NCBI GenBank assembly: GCA_964503615.1
Contig: CAZDBA010000130.1
Location: 1 to 13,590 of the forward strand
Source of the DNA: CAZDBA01 sp964503615
GTDB taxonomy: Bacteria > Planctomycetota > Planctomycetia > Pirellulales > Pirellulaceae
Length of the DNA: 13,590 nt
Direction: 5' to 3'
A program made the translations under genes and the position numbers. The notes below the pieces were generated by a model. It saw only the letters and a list, made by a program, of their open reading frames with translations. It had not been told where the DNA came from and did no database searches. How positions within the stretch are numbered: position 1 is the first letter of the stretch; each line of letters opens with the position of its first letter. Shown here piece by piece: positions 1 to 7,350 of the stretch.

Positions 1-1679
1 GTCGTTGTTCCATCGAAAAGGAATTGCAGGCCGACGTCTCGCAACAGAGTCATTCCCTTTTCCTTGGCCCGATCACGCAAGTGATCGGTTTGGGCGTTGT
101 TCATGATCATCTCTCGCAACTCGTCGTCCATAATCATCAACTCGAACAGCCCAACACGACCTTTGTAGCCAGTGTTGTTACAGCTGTTGCAGCCGGCGCC
201 GCGAAAAAACGATTTTCCTTTTACGTCTTTGGGATCCAGTTGTAATTCAAGGATTTGATCCTCGGTCGGTTCGACCGCTTCGCGACAACCCGCACAAATT
301 CGTCGTACTAAACGTTGAGCCAAAATCGCCTCGACGGTGGCGGTGATCAAAAAGGTTGGCACTCCCATGTCTTTCATGCGAGTTACCGTGCTGGGTGCAT
401 CGTTGGTGTGCAAAGTACTGAAAACAACATGGCCAGTCAGCGAGGCCTGCACCGCGATCTGAGCCGTTTCCAGGTCACGAATTTCACCCACCAGAATCTT
501 GTCCGGATCCTGCCGCAGGATTGCCCGCAAACATTTGGCAAAGGTAATATCGTTGTCGTGGTCGATCGGAATCTGCACGATCCCGTCGATGTCGTATTCC
601 ACCGGATCTTCGGTGGTGATCAATTTGTCTTCGACTACATTCATCTCGCTGAGAGCTGAGTACAACGTGGTGGTTTTGCCCGAACCGGTAGGGCCGGTTA
701 CCAGGACGATCCCATTGGGCTTGTGCATCACCTCTCGGAACGCGGTGATTGTTTCTTCATTCATGCCAACATTGGCGAGTTCAAGCGAAACCACCGAGCG
801 GTCCAGGACTCGGCATACAACGCTTTCTCCAAACATCGTTGGCAGTACACTTACTCGCAAGTCGACGGGGTGACCACCGACGGTTAATTCGATGCGGCCG
901 TCTTGAGGCATCCGTCGTTCAGCAATGTCCAGATTGGCCATGACTTTAATACGAGTCGTAATCGCAAACGCCAAGTGACGAGGGGGCGGGACCATCTCGT
1001 ATAGCACTCCGTCCGCTTTGATACGGATGCGGAACTCTTCCTCAAACGGCTCAAAGTGAATATCACTGGCGTGATCTTTGATCGCCAACAGGAGTACCAT
1101 GTTCAGTAGTTTGCGAACCGGCGCGCTATCGACTAATTCGTTGACCTCACCGATGTTGATCGGGCCTTCGACACCCAGTTTTTCTGCGGCTTGTTGAAGA
1201 TCCTGATCGGTCTTCAACTCTTCGATGATGCTCGTGATACTTTCCACTTCTGTGTTGAAGTGTTTGTCGATCGAACGCAAGACTTGGCTTTCCGTCGCGA
1301 CCAACAGTCGAATGTCGCAACCCAGAAAGCGCCGCAACTCGTCTTGCATCGCAAGGTTCTGCGGATCGCAAGTTGCCATGGTGACCACGCCATCGTTCAC
1401 TGCCAGCGGAATAACGCGATACATTTGCGCCATCGAATCGTTTACATACTCGCGAGCTTCCTCGGGCGGTGTGAGTCCTTCGATATCCTGGGTCTGCAAT
1501 CCAAATTGCTCACCGAGTGCGGCGATCAGTTGATCGTCGGTAATCAGTCCCATCTCTTGGGCGATACTACCAATCAACTGGCCTTCGTTTTGATTCTGTT
1601 CCTCGATCAGCATCTCAAGCTGTTCATCAGTTATGAAAAGGAGATCGACGAAAATCTGTCCTAAACGTCTGGCTGCCAT
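1..1679 (-). CDS. GspE/PilB-type secretion ATPase, 3' end outside the window
   Basis: Hexameric cytoplasmic ATPase of the GspE/PulE/PilB family, which powers type IV pilus assembly or type II secretion from the inner membrane. Read from ATG 1679, 559 codons are visible without a stop, so the C-terminus lies off the left edge. Seen: an N-terminal MshEN-like region (about 1-150); the N2 signature SDIHFEPFEEEFRIR (205-219); Walker A GPTGSGKTT (329-337); an Asp box around TTEDPVEY (355-362); Walker B ILVGEIRD (395-402); a His box STLHTNDAP (421-429); and a zinc-binding tetracysteine site at C462, C465, C497 and C500. All catalytic motifs are intact. It aligns residue for residue with the ATPase at 3202-4932 from the N2 domain onward, so the two are paralogues. 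The start has only a weak, distant ribosome site (AAGGGA). It lies 135 nt downstream of pilT. I cannot tell whether it drives pilus assembly or secretion. Confidence 0.93.
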   Translation of the reverse strand, partial: MAARRLGQIFVDLLFITDEQLEMLIEEQNQNEGQLIGSIAQEMGLITDDQLIAALGEQFGLQTQDIEGLTPPEEAREYVNDSMAQMYRVIPLAVNDGVVTMATCDPQNLAMQDELRRFLGCDIRLLVATESQVLRSIDKHFNTEVESITSIIEELKTDQDLQQAAEKLGVEGPINIGEVNELVDSAPVRKLLNMVLLLAIKDHASDIHFEPFEEEFRIRIKADGVLYEMVPPPRHLAFAITTRIKVMANLDIAERRMPQDGRIELTVGGHPVDLRVSVLPTMFGESVVCRVLDRSVVSLELANVGMNEETITAFREVMHKPNGIVLVTGPTGSGKTTTLYSALSEMNVVEDKLITTEDPVEYDIDGIVQIPIDHDNDITFAKCLRAILRQDPDKILVGEIRDLETAQIAVQASLTGHVVFSTLHTNDAPSTVTRMKDMGVPTFLITATVEAILAQRLVRRICAGCREAVEPTEDQILELQLDPKDVKGKSFFRGAGCNSCNNTGYKGRVGLFELMIMDDELREMIMNNAQTDHLRDRAKEKGMTLLRDVGLQFLFDGTT

Positions 1680-1814
1680 ACTATAACTGTCCCTTGTGGT
1701 TGTGCGTTTTCGCTGATTGTTTTCGGTTTAAGTCTCTGCCGTTTTTGGTAACTGGTGTCCGTTCCTTTGAGCTGGAGTTGGTCCAACTGTATTGATCCAT
1801 TTGTCCGTTGTTTC

Positions 1815-2951
1815 TTACTCGTCTTCTATCTCTTCCAAGTCCTCGTCGTCGTATTCCACCAAGCCATCGTCCTGCATTTGCCGACGCGCGGTTGCGATCC
1901 GTTTGGCAAGTCCGTCAGGATCGTGGGCCTTGCCCAAGCAGTCCTCCATTTCGACTTTCTCCTCAATCCAAAGCTTGAACAGGCTGTCGTCATTCAGCAT
2001 CATTCCGAACTTGGATCCCGTTTGGATTGCAGAGTTAATCCGGAACGTCTTGTTTTCACGAATCAAGTTTCCAATCCCCGGAGTCACCACCAACGATTCG
2101 AAACTGGCAACACGCCCGCCACCGATCCTGGGTAACAGCGTCTGTGCCAAAACGCCAATCAAGGCAGTGGACAACTGGGTTCGAATTTGATCCTGTAAGT
2201 TGCCCGGAAACGCATCGATGATTCGGTTAACAGTTCCTTGAGCACTGTTGGTGTGCAATGTTCCAAAAACGATGTGGCCGGTTTCCGCTGCCGAAATGGC
2301 CGCTTCGATCGTTTCCAGATCGCGAAGCTCACCCACCAGAATGACATCGGGATCCTGACGCAACGCGCGGCGAATCGCTTCAGAAAAGCTGGGGACGTCG
2401 ACGCCTACCTCACGCTGGTTGACCGTTGATTTTTTGTGATAGTGATAAAATTCGATCGGATCTTCGATCGTAATGATGTGGTGGTCGACCTGCTCATTAA
2501 TAAAGTTGATCAAGGACGCGAGTGTAGTACTCTTTCCGGAACCGGTCGGGCCGGTCACTAGAATCAAACCACGTGGACGCATCACCAATCGGGTAAACAC
2601 TTCCGGAATGCCCAAGAATTCTGGCGACATCATGTCGTTGGGGATCTGTCGCAAAACCATGGCGATGTTGCCACGCTGCTTGAAAATCGAGACACGAAAA
2701 CGAGCCTTTTCGCCATAGGCGAATCCAAAGTCGGAAGAGCCAACCTCTTGTAACTCTCGCTGGCAACGCTCAGGAGAGATACTCTTCATCAGCGCAACAC
2801 AGTCGTCCGGCTCAAGCACCTTGGTTTCCAGCTTGCGAAGTCGCCCATGCAAACGAAAAACGGGAGGTTGTCCCACGGTAATGTGGATATCACTGGCCCC
2901 TTGCTTAACACAAGCTTCCAGCAGTTTGTCAATTAGGACGGTTCCGGCCAT
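1815..2951 (-). CDS. pilT: PilT pilus retraction ATPase
   Basis: Type IV pilus retraction motor (twitching ATPase), 378 residues; PilT proteins are usually about 345-380. It opens with the typical PilT N-terminus (LLEACVKQGASDIHITVGQPP, about 10-30) and lacks the long N-terminal domain of PilB. Motifs seen: Walker A GPTGSGKS (134-141), Asp box TIEDPIEF (161-168), Walker B ILVGELRD (204-211), His box GTLHTNSA (230-237), and a near match to the PilT AIRNLIRE element (GIGNLIRE, 292-299). No tetracysteine zinc site is present, as expected for PilT. The last 13 residues are strongly acidic, an extension most PilT proteins lack. ATG 2951 is preceded by GAGAG six bases upstream. The gene sits between two PilB-type genes, with gaps of 250 nt before and 135 nt after it, so it may have its own promoter. 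Confidence 0.96.
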   Translation of the reverse strand: MAGTVLIDKLLEACVKQGASDIHITVGQPPVFRLHGRLRKLETKVLEPDDCVALMKSISPERCQRELQEVGSSDFGFAYGEKARFRVSIFKQRGNIAMVLRQIPNDMMSPEFLGIPEVFTRLVMRPRGLILVTGPTGSGKSTTLASLINFINEQVDHHIITIEDPIEFYHYHKKSTVNQREVGVDVPSFSEAIRRALRQDPDVILVGELRDLETIEAAISAAETGHIVFGTLHTNSAQGTVNRIIDAFPGNLQDQIRTQLSTALIGVLAQTLLPRIGGGRVASFESLVVTPGIGNLIRENKTFRINSAIQTGSKFGMMLNDDSLFKLWIEEKVEMEDCLGKAHDPDGLAKRIATARRQMQDDGLVEYDDEDLEEIEDE

Positions 2952-3156
2952 GAAGTTCTCTCAAATACGGCACTCACAGAAAACAAGGCTTAATTAGCCC
3001 GGCAATTCATTTGATCGTTCAAATCCTGTGAGAGTCCGCTTTAACTAGGTGTTTTGGAAAGGAAAATGGTCGGAAGGGAAGAAGAGGCCAAGCACCTTTG
3101 TTGGTGCATTGTTTGCAAGCTACCCTCTCAAGTCCAAGTTTCCTTTGCGTTTTATC
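2952..3156. other. Intergenic region upstream of pilT
   Basis: No gene is visible here. It holds the small hairpin at 3092-3107 and the box GGCAATTCAT (3001-3010). It also holds 7-bp inverted repeats CTCACAG (2973-2979) and CTGTGAG (3026-3032), which bracket that box. A loose promoter for pilT can be drawn around the box (TTGAAC, 18 nt, GCTAAT on the minus strand). This is suggestive only. Confidence 0.35.
3001..3017 (-). promoter_or_regulatory. Shared box upstream of pilT (copy 1)
   Basis: The minus strand reads CGATCAAATGAATTGCC, 50-66 nt upstream of the pilT start. The 10 bp ATGAATTGCC and the hexamer GATCAA recur upstream of the pilB gene (5041-5063). They could be a common operator or promoter part. 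The evidence is two short matches only. Confidence 0.3.
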
Positions 3157-3179
3157 GAAAAAAGAGGCCAGTTCGGCCA
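3157..3179 (-). terminator. Possible intrinsic terminator after the pilB gene
   Basis: On the minus strand, GGCC-GAACT-GGCC is followed by TCTTTTTT, 24 nt after the stop of the 3202-4932 gene. The stem has only four GC pairs, so this is a weak candidate. A second hairpin with a 5-bp stem (GCACC/GGTGC, 3092-3107) and a T-rich flank follows in the same gap. If either works, pilT is transcribed from its own promoter. Confidence 0.4.
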
Positions 3180-3201
3180 TGAAACTCACAATTGAGACGT
3201 T

Positions 3202-4932
3202 TTAGCGATCCTGTTCTGTTCGCTTGGCAACCCGATACACCTCTTCAAAGGTTGTTATTCCTCCCATAACCTTTTCGATGCCATCTTGGTAAAGGGTTCG
3301 CATTCCGCCTTTGGTCATTGCGTATTCACGGATCACATTGGTCGATGCATTGGCGAAAACCAGTTCCCGAATTTTGGAGTCCATCATCATCAGTTCGTAG
3401 ATGCCGATCCGCCCTTTATAGCCTGTTTGGTTGCAGGAACCGCATCCTTTGCCCTTCATAAACGTGGCATTTGCGATCTCTTCTTCGGTTAATCCCACCT
3501 CTTCGAGTATCTCTTTTGTGGGGGTATGGCGACCTCGGCATTTCGGGCAATTTGTCCTCACTAGCCGTTGAGCGATAATCGCCACAACGCTGCTGGCGAC
3601 CAAATATCCGGGTACTCCCATGTCGATAATTCGTGTAATGGCACTGGGCGCATCGTTCGTGTGTAGAGTACTAAAAACCAAGTGTCCAGTAAGACTGGCT
3701 TGAATACCCATCGAAACGGTCTCTTTATCGCGCATCTCACCAACTAGGATAATGTTGGGGGCCTGCCGCAACATCGACCGGATAATCCGTGAAAAGTCCA
3801 ATCCGATCGAGTGTTTCACTTCCACTTGATTGATCCCTGGCAGGTAGTATTCCACAGGGTCTTCGGCCGTGATGATCTTACGATCCGGTCGGTTGAGTTG
3901 GTTGAGTCCCGCATAGAGGGTTGTCGTCTTTCCAGAGCCTGTCGGACCTGTCACCAAAATGATTCCGTTGGGTCGGCGGATCAGGTTGGAAAACTGTTTA
4001 TAAGTCCCTTCAGAGAATCCGAGCTGCCGGACGCTAACGCGGATATTGTCCTTATCCAGCAATCGGAGGACGGCAGACTGTCCATGGTTGGTAGGGATGA
4101 TACTGACCCGCAAATCGAGCTCTTTCTCACCCACGGTGACTTTGATCCGGCCATCCTGAGGGCGACGCCGTTCGGCAATGTCGATTTTGGAAAGGATCTT
4201 GATCCGGGAGATTACCGCTGAATGCTGTCGGCGGGGCAAAGTATCTCGTTTGTGGAGCACGCCATCAATTCGATAGCGAATGCGGACTTCCTCCTCAAAC
4301 GGTTCGACGTGAATATCGGAGGCACGTAACTGGACCGCTTCGGTAATCATCAGCTGAACCAGACGAACGATGGGAGCGCTGGTCTCATCGATCAATTCGT
4401 CACTACCGGTACCACCGGTATCATCTTCGGTGACCGTAAAGTCGATCGCAGTATCGGTGAATTCCTGCAAAATCGAGTCGGCCGATTCCCCCTCCATCAG
4501 ACCATAATTTCGGTTGATCGCTTCGTTGATGCTTTGCCGCGTGGCCAGTACCGGACGGACATCTCGGTTCAGGATAAACCTCAGGTTGTCCAGCATCGTG
4601 ACGTTGGAAGGATCGCTAATCGCTACCGTCAGGCCTGCGTCCGTTTCGGCAACTGGAACAACGATATTCTCGCGAGCGACCGGCTCTGGCATCAGTTCGA
4701 TGACGTGATCGGGAATATCAACCGTATCGAGGTCGATAAAATCCAACCGATGTAGCTTGGCAAGCGTTGAGGTGACTTCGGTAGGCGTGGCATAGCCTAA
4801 CTTAACGAGCGCTTCGGCAAGGGAAATCTTAGTACTGCCACTGCGGGCCATATTGTTCGCATCTAAAATCTGGTCTTTACTGACCATGCCTGATTTGATC
4901 AGGATTTTCGCAAACTCTTTGTCTGACGACAT
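3202..4932 (-). CDS. pilB: PilB-type pilus assembly ATPase
   Basis: Second PilB/GspE-family ATPase, 576 residues and complete. Seen: MshEN-like N-terminal domain (about 1-145), N2 signature ASDIHVEPFEEEVRIRYRID (204-223), Walker A GPTGSGKTT (329-337), Asp box TAEDPVEY (355-362), Walker B ILVGEMRD (395-402), His box STLHTNDAP (421-429), and tetracysteine C462, C465, C497, C500. The residue before Walker B is LRQAP (388-392) where its neighbour has LRQDP; LRQAP also occurs in other family members, so this is not a defect. I chose ATG 4932 because AGAGG lies just upstream (AAGAGGTCGTATG). An upstream in-frame start at 5007 would add 25 residues without a ribosome site and without family resemblance. 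Adjacency to pilT favours a role in pilus extension. A possible terminator hairpin follows the stop (3157-3179). Confidence 0.94.
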   Translation of the reverse strand: MSSDKEFAKILIKSGMVSKDQILDANNMARSGSTKISLAEALVKLGYATPTEVTSTLAKLHRLDFIDLDTVDIPDHVIELMPEPVARENIVVPVAETDAGLTVAISDPSNVTMLDNLRFILNRDVRPVLATRQSINEAINRNYGLMEGESADSILQEFTDTAIDFTVTEDDTGGTGSDELIDETSAPIVRLVQLMITEAVQLRASDIHVEPFEEEVRIRYRIDGVLHKRDTLPRRQHSAVISRIKILSKIDIAERRRPQDGRIKVTVGEKELDLRVSIIPTNHGQSAVLRLLDKDNIRVSVRQLGFSEGTYKQFSNLIRRPNGIILVTGPTGSGKTTTLYAGLNQLNRPDRKIITAEDPVEYYLPGINQVEVKHSIGLDFSRIIRSMLRQAPNIILVGEMRDKETVSMGIQASLTGHLVFSTLHTNDAPSAITRIIDMGVPGYLVASSVVAIIAQRLVRTNCPKCRGRHTPTKEILEEVGLTEEEIANATFMKGKGCGSCNQTGYKGRIGIYELMMMDSKIRELVFANASTNVIREYAMTKGGMRTLYQDGIEKVMGGITTFEEVYRVAKRTEQDR

Positions 4933-5040
4933 ACGACCTCTTCTCAACAAGAAACTTACAAGTACCCATTTAGCGCAATCCCGCAAATCGCAAACCTGTT
5001 TATTCAAGCAGGATCAGGGAATCAAGAACCCGAATCGCCG

Positions 5041-5063
5041 GGCAATTCATTATCTTGATCCAT
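5041..5063 (-). promoter_or_regulatory. Shared box upstream of pilB (copy 2)
   Basis: The minus strand reads ATGGATCAA, then GATA, then ATGAATTGCC, 109-131 nt upstream of ATG 4932. The 10-bp core is identical to the copy upstream of pilT. ATGGATCAA also occurs upstream of the third ATPase gene (1792-1800). Function unknown. Confidence 0.3.
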
Positions 5064-5069
5064 GCCGCT

Positions 5070-5090
5070 CAGTTTTGTCAATCAAAACTG
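5070..5090. repeat. Perfect inverted repeat upstream of pilB
   Basis: CAGTTTT and AAAACTG arms flank the 7-nt spacer GTCAATC. On the minus strand the repeat contains TTGACA (5081-5076), a consensus -35 hexamer, with GATAAT 21 nt further on (5054-5049). That spacing is longer than normal. It could be an operator over a promoter. With no T-run and a GC-poor stem, it is unlikely to be a terminator. Confidence 0.35.
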
Positions 5091-5363
5091 GACGGGCTCA
5101 GAAAACCAGAAAAGTCTCGCTATAAACCGTTTTAAAAGCGACCCACGGCTCAGAATCGGGATTAGAAAATGATACTACAGAGCCGTTGGATAGATACCGC
5201 GCATTCAGGAGATCCGAGAAAAATAGACGGCAGAGCACCGTTGGTCGAAGGGAATAGAACCAAAATTCACTGAGATTTAACGTGAAAAGTGTGATTCCCG
5301 TCGTTTTTTTCCGGAGTACCTTGAGGTTCACGCGTATCTGCCTTTAAAACCTCTGGGGTACGT

Positions 5364-6162
5364 TTAGTCCAACAGTTCGAACTCACCTTTCTCGATGACA
5401 CGCCGGACTTTGGCTTTAGCACCAGTACGATGATCGACCGCGCGATCATTCATAAAGTTGTAAGTTCGGATCTTGTCACCACGACCGACGTTTCCCAATT
5501 GCGATTTTCGCAGTTTTCGGTATTCGTCGTCCACTTCCTGTTGTTCAAAGTCACGAACTCGGGCGGTCAAAACTCGCAAGGCCTCAGCACGATTGGAATG
5601 TTGATCCCGGCCGTTGATAAATACCGTGATGCCGGTTGGAACGTGGGTCATTCGAACCGCCGAATCTGTTTTATTTTGATGCTGTCCACCCGGACCATGT
5701 CCCCGTTGGGTTTTGACTTTGATTTCGCTCGATGGCAGCGCGTCCAAAGTCAAATCGATCATAGGCAAAATAGCCACAGCCAGATACGAAGTGTGTCTGC
5801 GTCCACGATTTTCTGTGGGCGGTATACGTTGCACGCAATGTTTTCCAATTTGGGATTGCATGAAACGCCACACGTTGGCACCGGTGATTTTGGCGATTAC
5901 GTGCCCGGTTTCGTCGGAAAGAACAGTGACCTTGAGTCGATTTCGCAGCGCGTATTTTGATATCGCGGCGAATAGGTCACGGGCAAAGAGTTTTGAGTCG
6001 TTACCGCCCTCGCCGCCTTTGACTTCGAGGATGACTTCGGTTGCCCCTGAGAGTTTTTGGCTAAAGCCAGTTTGCGGGACGCGCTGCAGCGCGATGGGTC
6101 TGTGCTTGAGGTTGAACGGTATGGCGTTTCTGTTTCGACTTTCGCCGATTCCTTTTTGGCAT
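5364..6162 (-). CDS. Compact class-I peptide chain release factor, likely made by +1 frameshift
   Basis: Ribosome-acting peptidyl-tRNA hydrolysis factor with a PCRF region followed by an RF-1 domain. Positions are given for the 265-residue frameshifted product (33 residues from ATG 6162, then the frame entered at 6062). Seen: LEVKGGEGGNDSKLFARDLF (45-64), the stop-reading loop PPT (114-116) in RIPPTENRGRRHTS, matching the PxT of RF1 rather than the SPF of RF2, and catalytic GGQ (158-160) in RGHGPGGQHQNKTDSAVR. The C-terminal RTYNF and DHRTG match RTYNF and DHRI of RF1. RF1 has about 360 residues; the helical domain 1 is replaced by a short basic leader and the final helix is shortened. The domain frame has no ATG, GTG or TTG between 6062 and the PCRF region. 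Its only other starts, ATG 6227 and TTG 6275, lack ribosome sites and give a Cys/Pro/His-rich leader that does not look coding. If no frameshift occurs, the gene is a frame-disrupted relic or carries an assembly indel. Confidence 0.8.
6060..6066 (-). promoter_or_regulatory. Candidate +1 programmed frameshift site CTT TAG C
   Basis: At the leader stop the sequence is CTT-TAG-C. Slipping the P-site Leu-tRNA from CUU to UUU moves the ribosome to AGC (6062-6060), which is in the release-factor frame. Bacterial prfB uses CUU-UGA-C in the same way. Unlike prfB, no AGGGGG-like internal Shine-Dalgarno sequence lies just upstream (local sequence CGCAAACTGG), which weakens the case. Confidence 0.45.
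6061..6162 (-). CDS. Basic 33-codon leader ORF (zero frame of the release-factor gene)
   Basis: ATG 6162 is preceded by AAAAGGGG six bases upstream, one of the clearest ribosome sites in the window. The ORF encodes a very basic peptide starting MPKRNRRKSKQKR and ends in CTT TAG at 6066-6061. It overlaps the release-factor frame, which lies in +1. I read it as the N-terminus of that protein rather than an independent gene. A stand-alone leader peptide is possible. Confidence 0.55.
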   Translation of the reverse strand: MPKRNRRKSKQKRHTVQPQAQTHRAAARPANWL

Positions 6163-6202
6163 GACGTGCCCCTTTTAGAACGAATTGAATGTGGGATGCA
6201 AG

Positions 6203-6228
6203 GATGCGGAAGAAGCTTCCCTCGCATC
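6203..6228. repeat. Imperfect 26-bp palindrome upstream of the release-factor gene
   Basis: The minus strand reads GATGCG, AGGGAAGCTTCTTC, CGCATC. The outer 6 bp pair perfectly. Inside, after one mismatch, G-U and Watson-Crick pairs continue toward the central AAGCTT. It lies 25 nt before the AAAAGGGG ribosome site. It could be an operator, an attenuator hairpin or a terminator for the preceding gene, though no T-run follows. Confidence 0.4.
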
Positions 6229-6300
6229 AAGCTGTTAAAATTCGGCAGCTCAATATCGGGACAAACCAACGCCAAAAGGGTTCACGGAAAATTTCAGCGT

Positions 6301-7242
6301 TTATTTTCCGATGCCATTGAGAATGGGTTTTAGTTCAATCACTACGTCGTTTGATTCAACTTTTGATTCCAATCGGTCGATCGCGTTCGTCACGATGGAA
6401 GGCCATTGATCGGAAAACTCTGAGTCAGCCAACAAATTTGTCGTTTCCTTCAACGCTTGGTTTACAACCCCAGCAGCTTGAGCGTTGGTCGTTTGAACAA
6501 CAAGCCTTCCATCGACCTCAATCACCTCTTCGACTTTTTTGGGCAGCGAAAGCGAGATACCCAAACAGTCGACTTCATCCGCAATCAGCTTGCCCGTAAC
6601 GTTTTCAAATGGCGATTCCAGTTTTGGAAACAGCTCACGAATTGCTCGACGCGCGTCTTTGTTACCAAAGAACATCACGCCCGCATCCTGACCACCGAAT
6701 TTCTTCCATGCATTGGTGAAACGCGTTATTTCCAAGGCGGACCCCGTTTTTGCTCGCTCGATTTGGCTTTCGAAGCCACCCAAGATCGTTCCATTGGATA
6801 TCTCCATAGGGAATTCGACCAAGTTCAAACGCGGCAGTATTGGTTTAAGGGTCTCTAACGCTTGCTCCGGTTCATGTCCATCTGCAACCGAAAACAAAAG
6901 GAACAATTGCAGATCATTATTTGCAACCAAAAAGTCCGAGGGGTGGAACACCGCAACAACGTGTTCTATCCCAGCGTCAGTCACACTGCGAAGGGCCTCG
7001 CGAACAGGTTCGGCCATCTTCTTTACTTCCGGAACGACCTCCGGTTCCAAAAGGTTCTGGCTTGCCGCCCAATCGATGCAGTGGTTGAGATCAACCGACG
7101 TGAGATCAATGTAGGCGATTGCCAAGCAGTCGTCTTTAATGAAAGCTTTGATTGTGGAAAGCGGTTCCTGAGCTTGTGTTTCGGACGACAAAGCGGTGAG
7201 GATCATCGAGGCAATCAACAAAAGTTTTGATTTGATGGGCAT
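6301..7242 (-). CDS. Exported protein of unknown function (313 aa)
   Basis: I do not recognise the family. ATG 7242 opens a signal peptide: MPIKSK, a hydrophobic stretch to about residue 18, and a likely cleavage after TQA (residue 24). The mature part is acidic and mixed alpha/beta, with segments such as DDCLAIAYIDLTSVD (37-51) and GVMFFGNKDARRAIRELFP. There are only two cysteines in the mature protein, no further membrane segment and no recognisable catalytic motif. A full-length open frame with a clear signal peptide supports a real gene. It follows the 485-aa exported protein by 108 nt, in the same direction, within the sigma-factor cluster. The ribosome site is weak (GAGAA). A 20-bp tandem duplication lies directly upstream. 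Confidence 0.85.
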   Translation of the reverse strand: MPIKSKLLLIASMILTALSSETQAQEPLSTIKAFIKDDCLAIAYIDLTSVDLNHCIDWAASQNLLEPEVVPEVKKMAEPVREALRSVTDAGIEHVVAVFHPSDFLVANNDLQLFLLFSVADGHEPEQALETLKPILPRLNLVEFPMEISNGTILGGFESQIERAKTGSALEITRFTNAWKKFGGQDAGVMFFGNKDARRAIRELFPKLESPFENVTGKLIADEVDCLGISLSLPKKVEEVIEVDGRLVVQTTNAQAAGVVNQALKETTNLLADSEFSDQWPSIVTNAIDRLESKVESNDVVIELKPILNGIGK

Positions 7243-7249
7243 TCGTTTT

Positions 7250-7289
7250 CTCAGTAAGGACAGGTTTATCTCAGTAAGGCCAGTTTTAT
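7250..7289. repeat. Two-copy 20-bp tandem repeat
   Basis: CTCAGTAAGGACAGGTTTAT (7250-7269) is followed directly by CTCAGTAAGGCCAGTTTTAT (7270-7289), 18 of 20 bases identical. It lies immediately 5' of the 313-aa gene and covers the region where its ribosome site sits (minus strand CTTACTGAG). Confidence 0.85.
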
Positions 7290-7350
7290 CTAGTGGTCCA
7301 GCTCAGCTCGGACAGAACACTAAAGGGAAATTTGCCAGGCGAACTGCTGA

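Larger units (their letters stand above)
4933..5363. other. 431-nt intergenic region between the release-factor and pilB genes
   Basis: I see no gene here. It contains the inverted repeat at 5070-5090 and the shared box at 5041-5063. It also contains a second inverted repeat (ACGGCTC 5145-5151 and GAGCCGT 5180-5186) with a related direct copy near 5231-5244. The pilB promoter is expected here. Confidence 0.5.

Noticed and set aside
1776..1788. Palindrome AGTTGG-T-CCAACT near the end of pilT
   Set aside because: Only 6-bp arms, no T-run and no second copy, so it could easily arise by chance.
1815..2190. Plus-strand open frames across the ATPase genes
   Set aside because: They lie opposite strong PilT/PilB coding sequence, show no family motif and no ribosome site.
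3756..3762. LRQAP in place of LRQDP before Walker B of the pilB gene as a sign of an inactive ATPase
   Set aside because: The core catalytic residues (Walker A, Walker B, Asp and His boxes) are intact, and I recall LRQAP in other active family members.
4933..5007. 25-residue N-terminal extension of the pilB gene
   Set aside because: No ribosome site at 5007 and no family resemblance, whereas ATG 4932 has AGAGG and gives the usual N-terminus.
6163..6275. Release factor starting at TTG 6275 or ATG 6227
   Set aside because: Neither has a ribosome site. The added residues are rich in Cys, Pro and His, unlike the rest of the protein, and ATG 6227 lies inside the palindrome.
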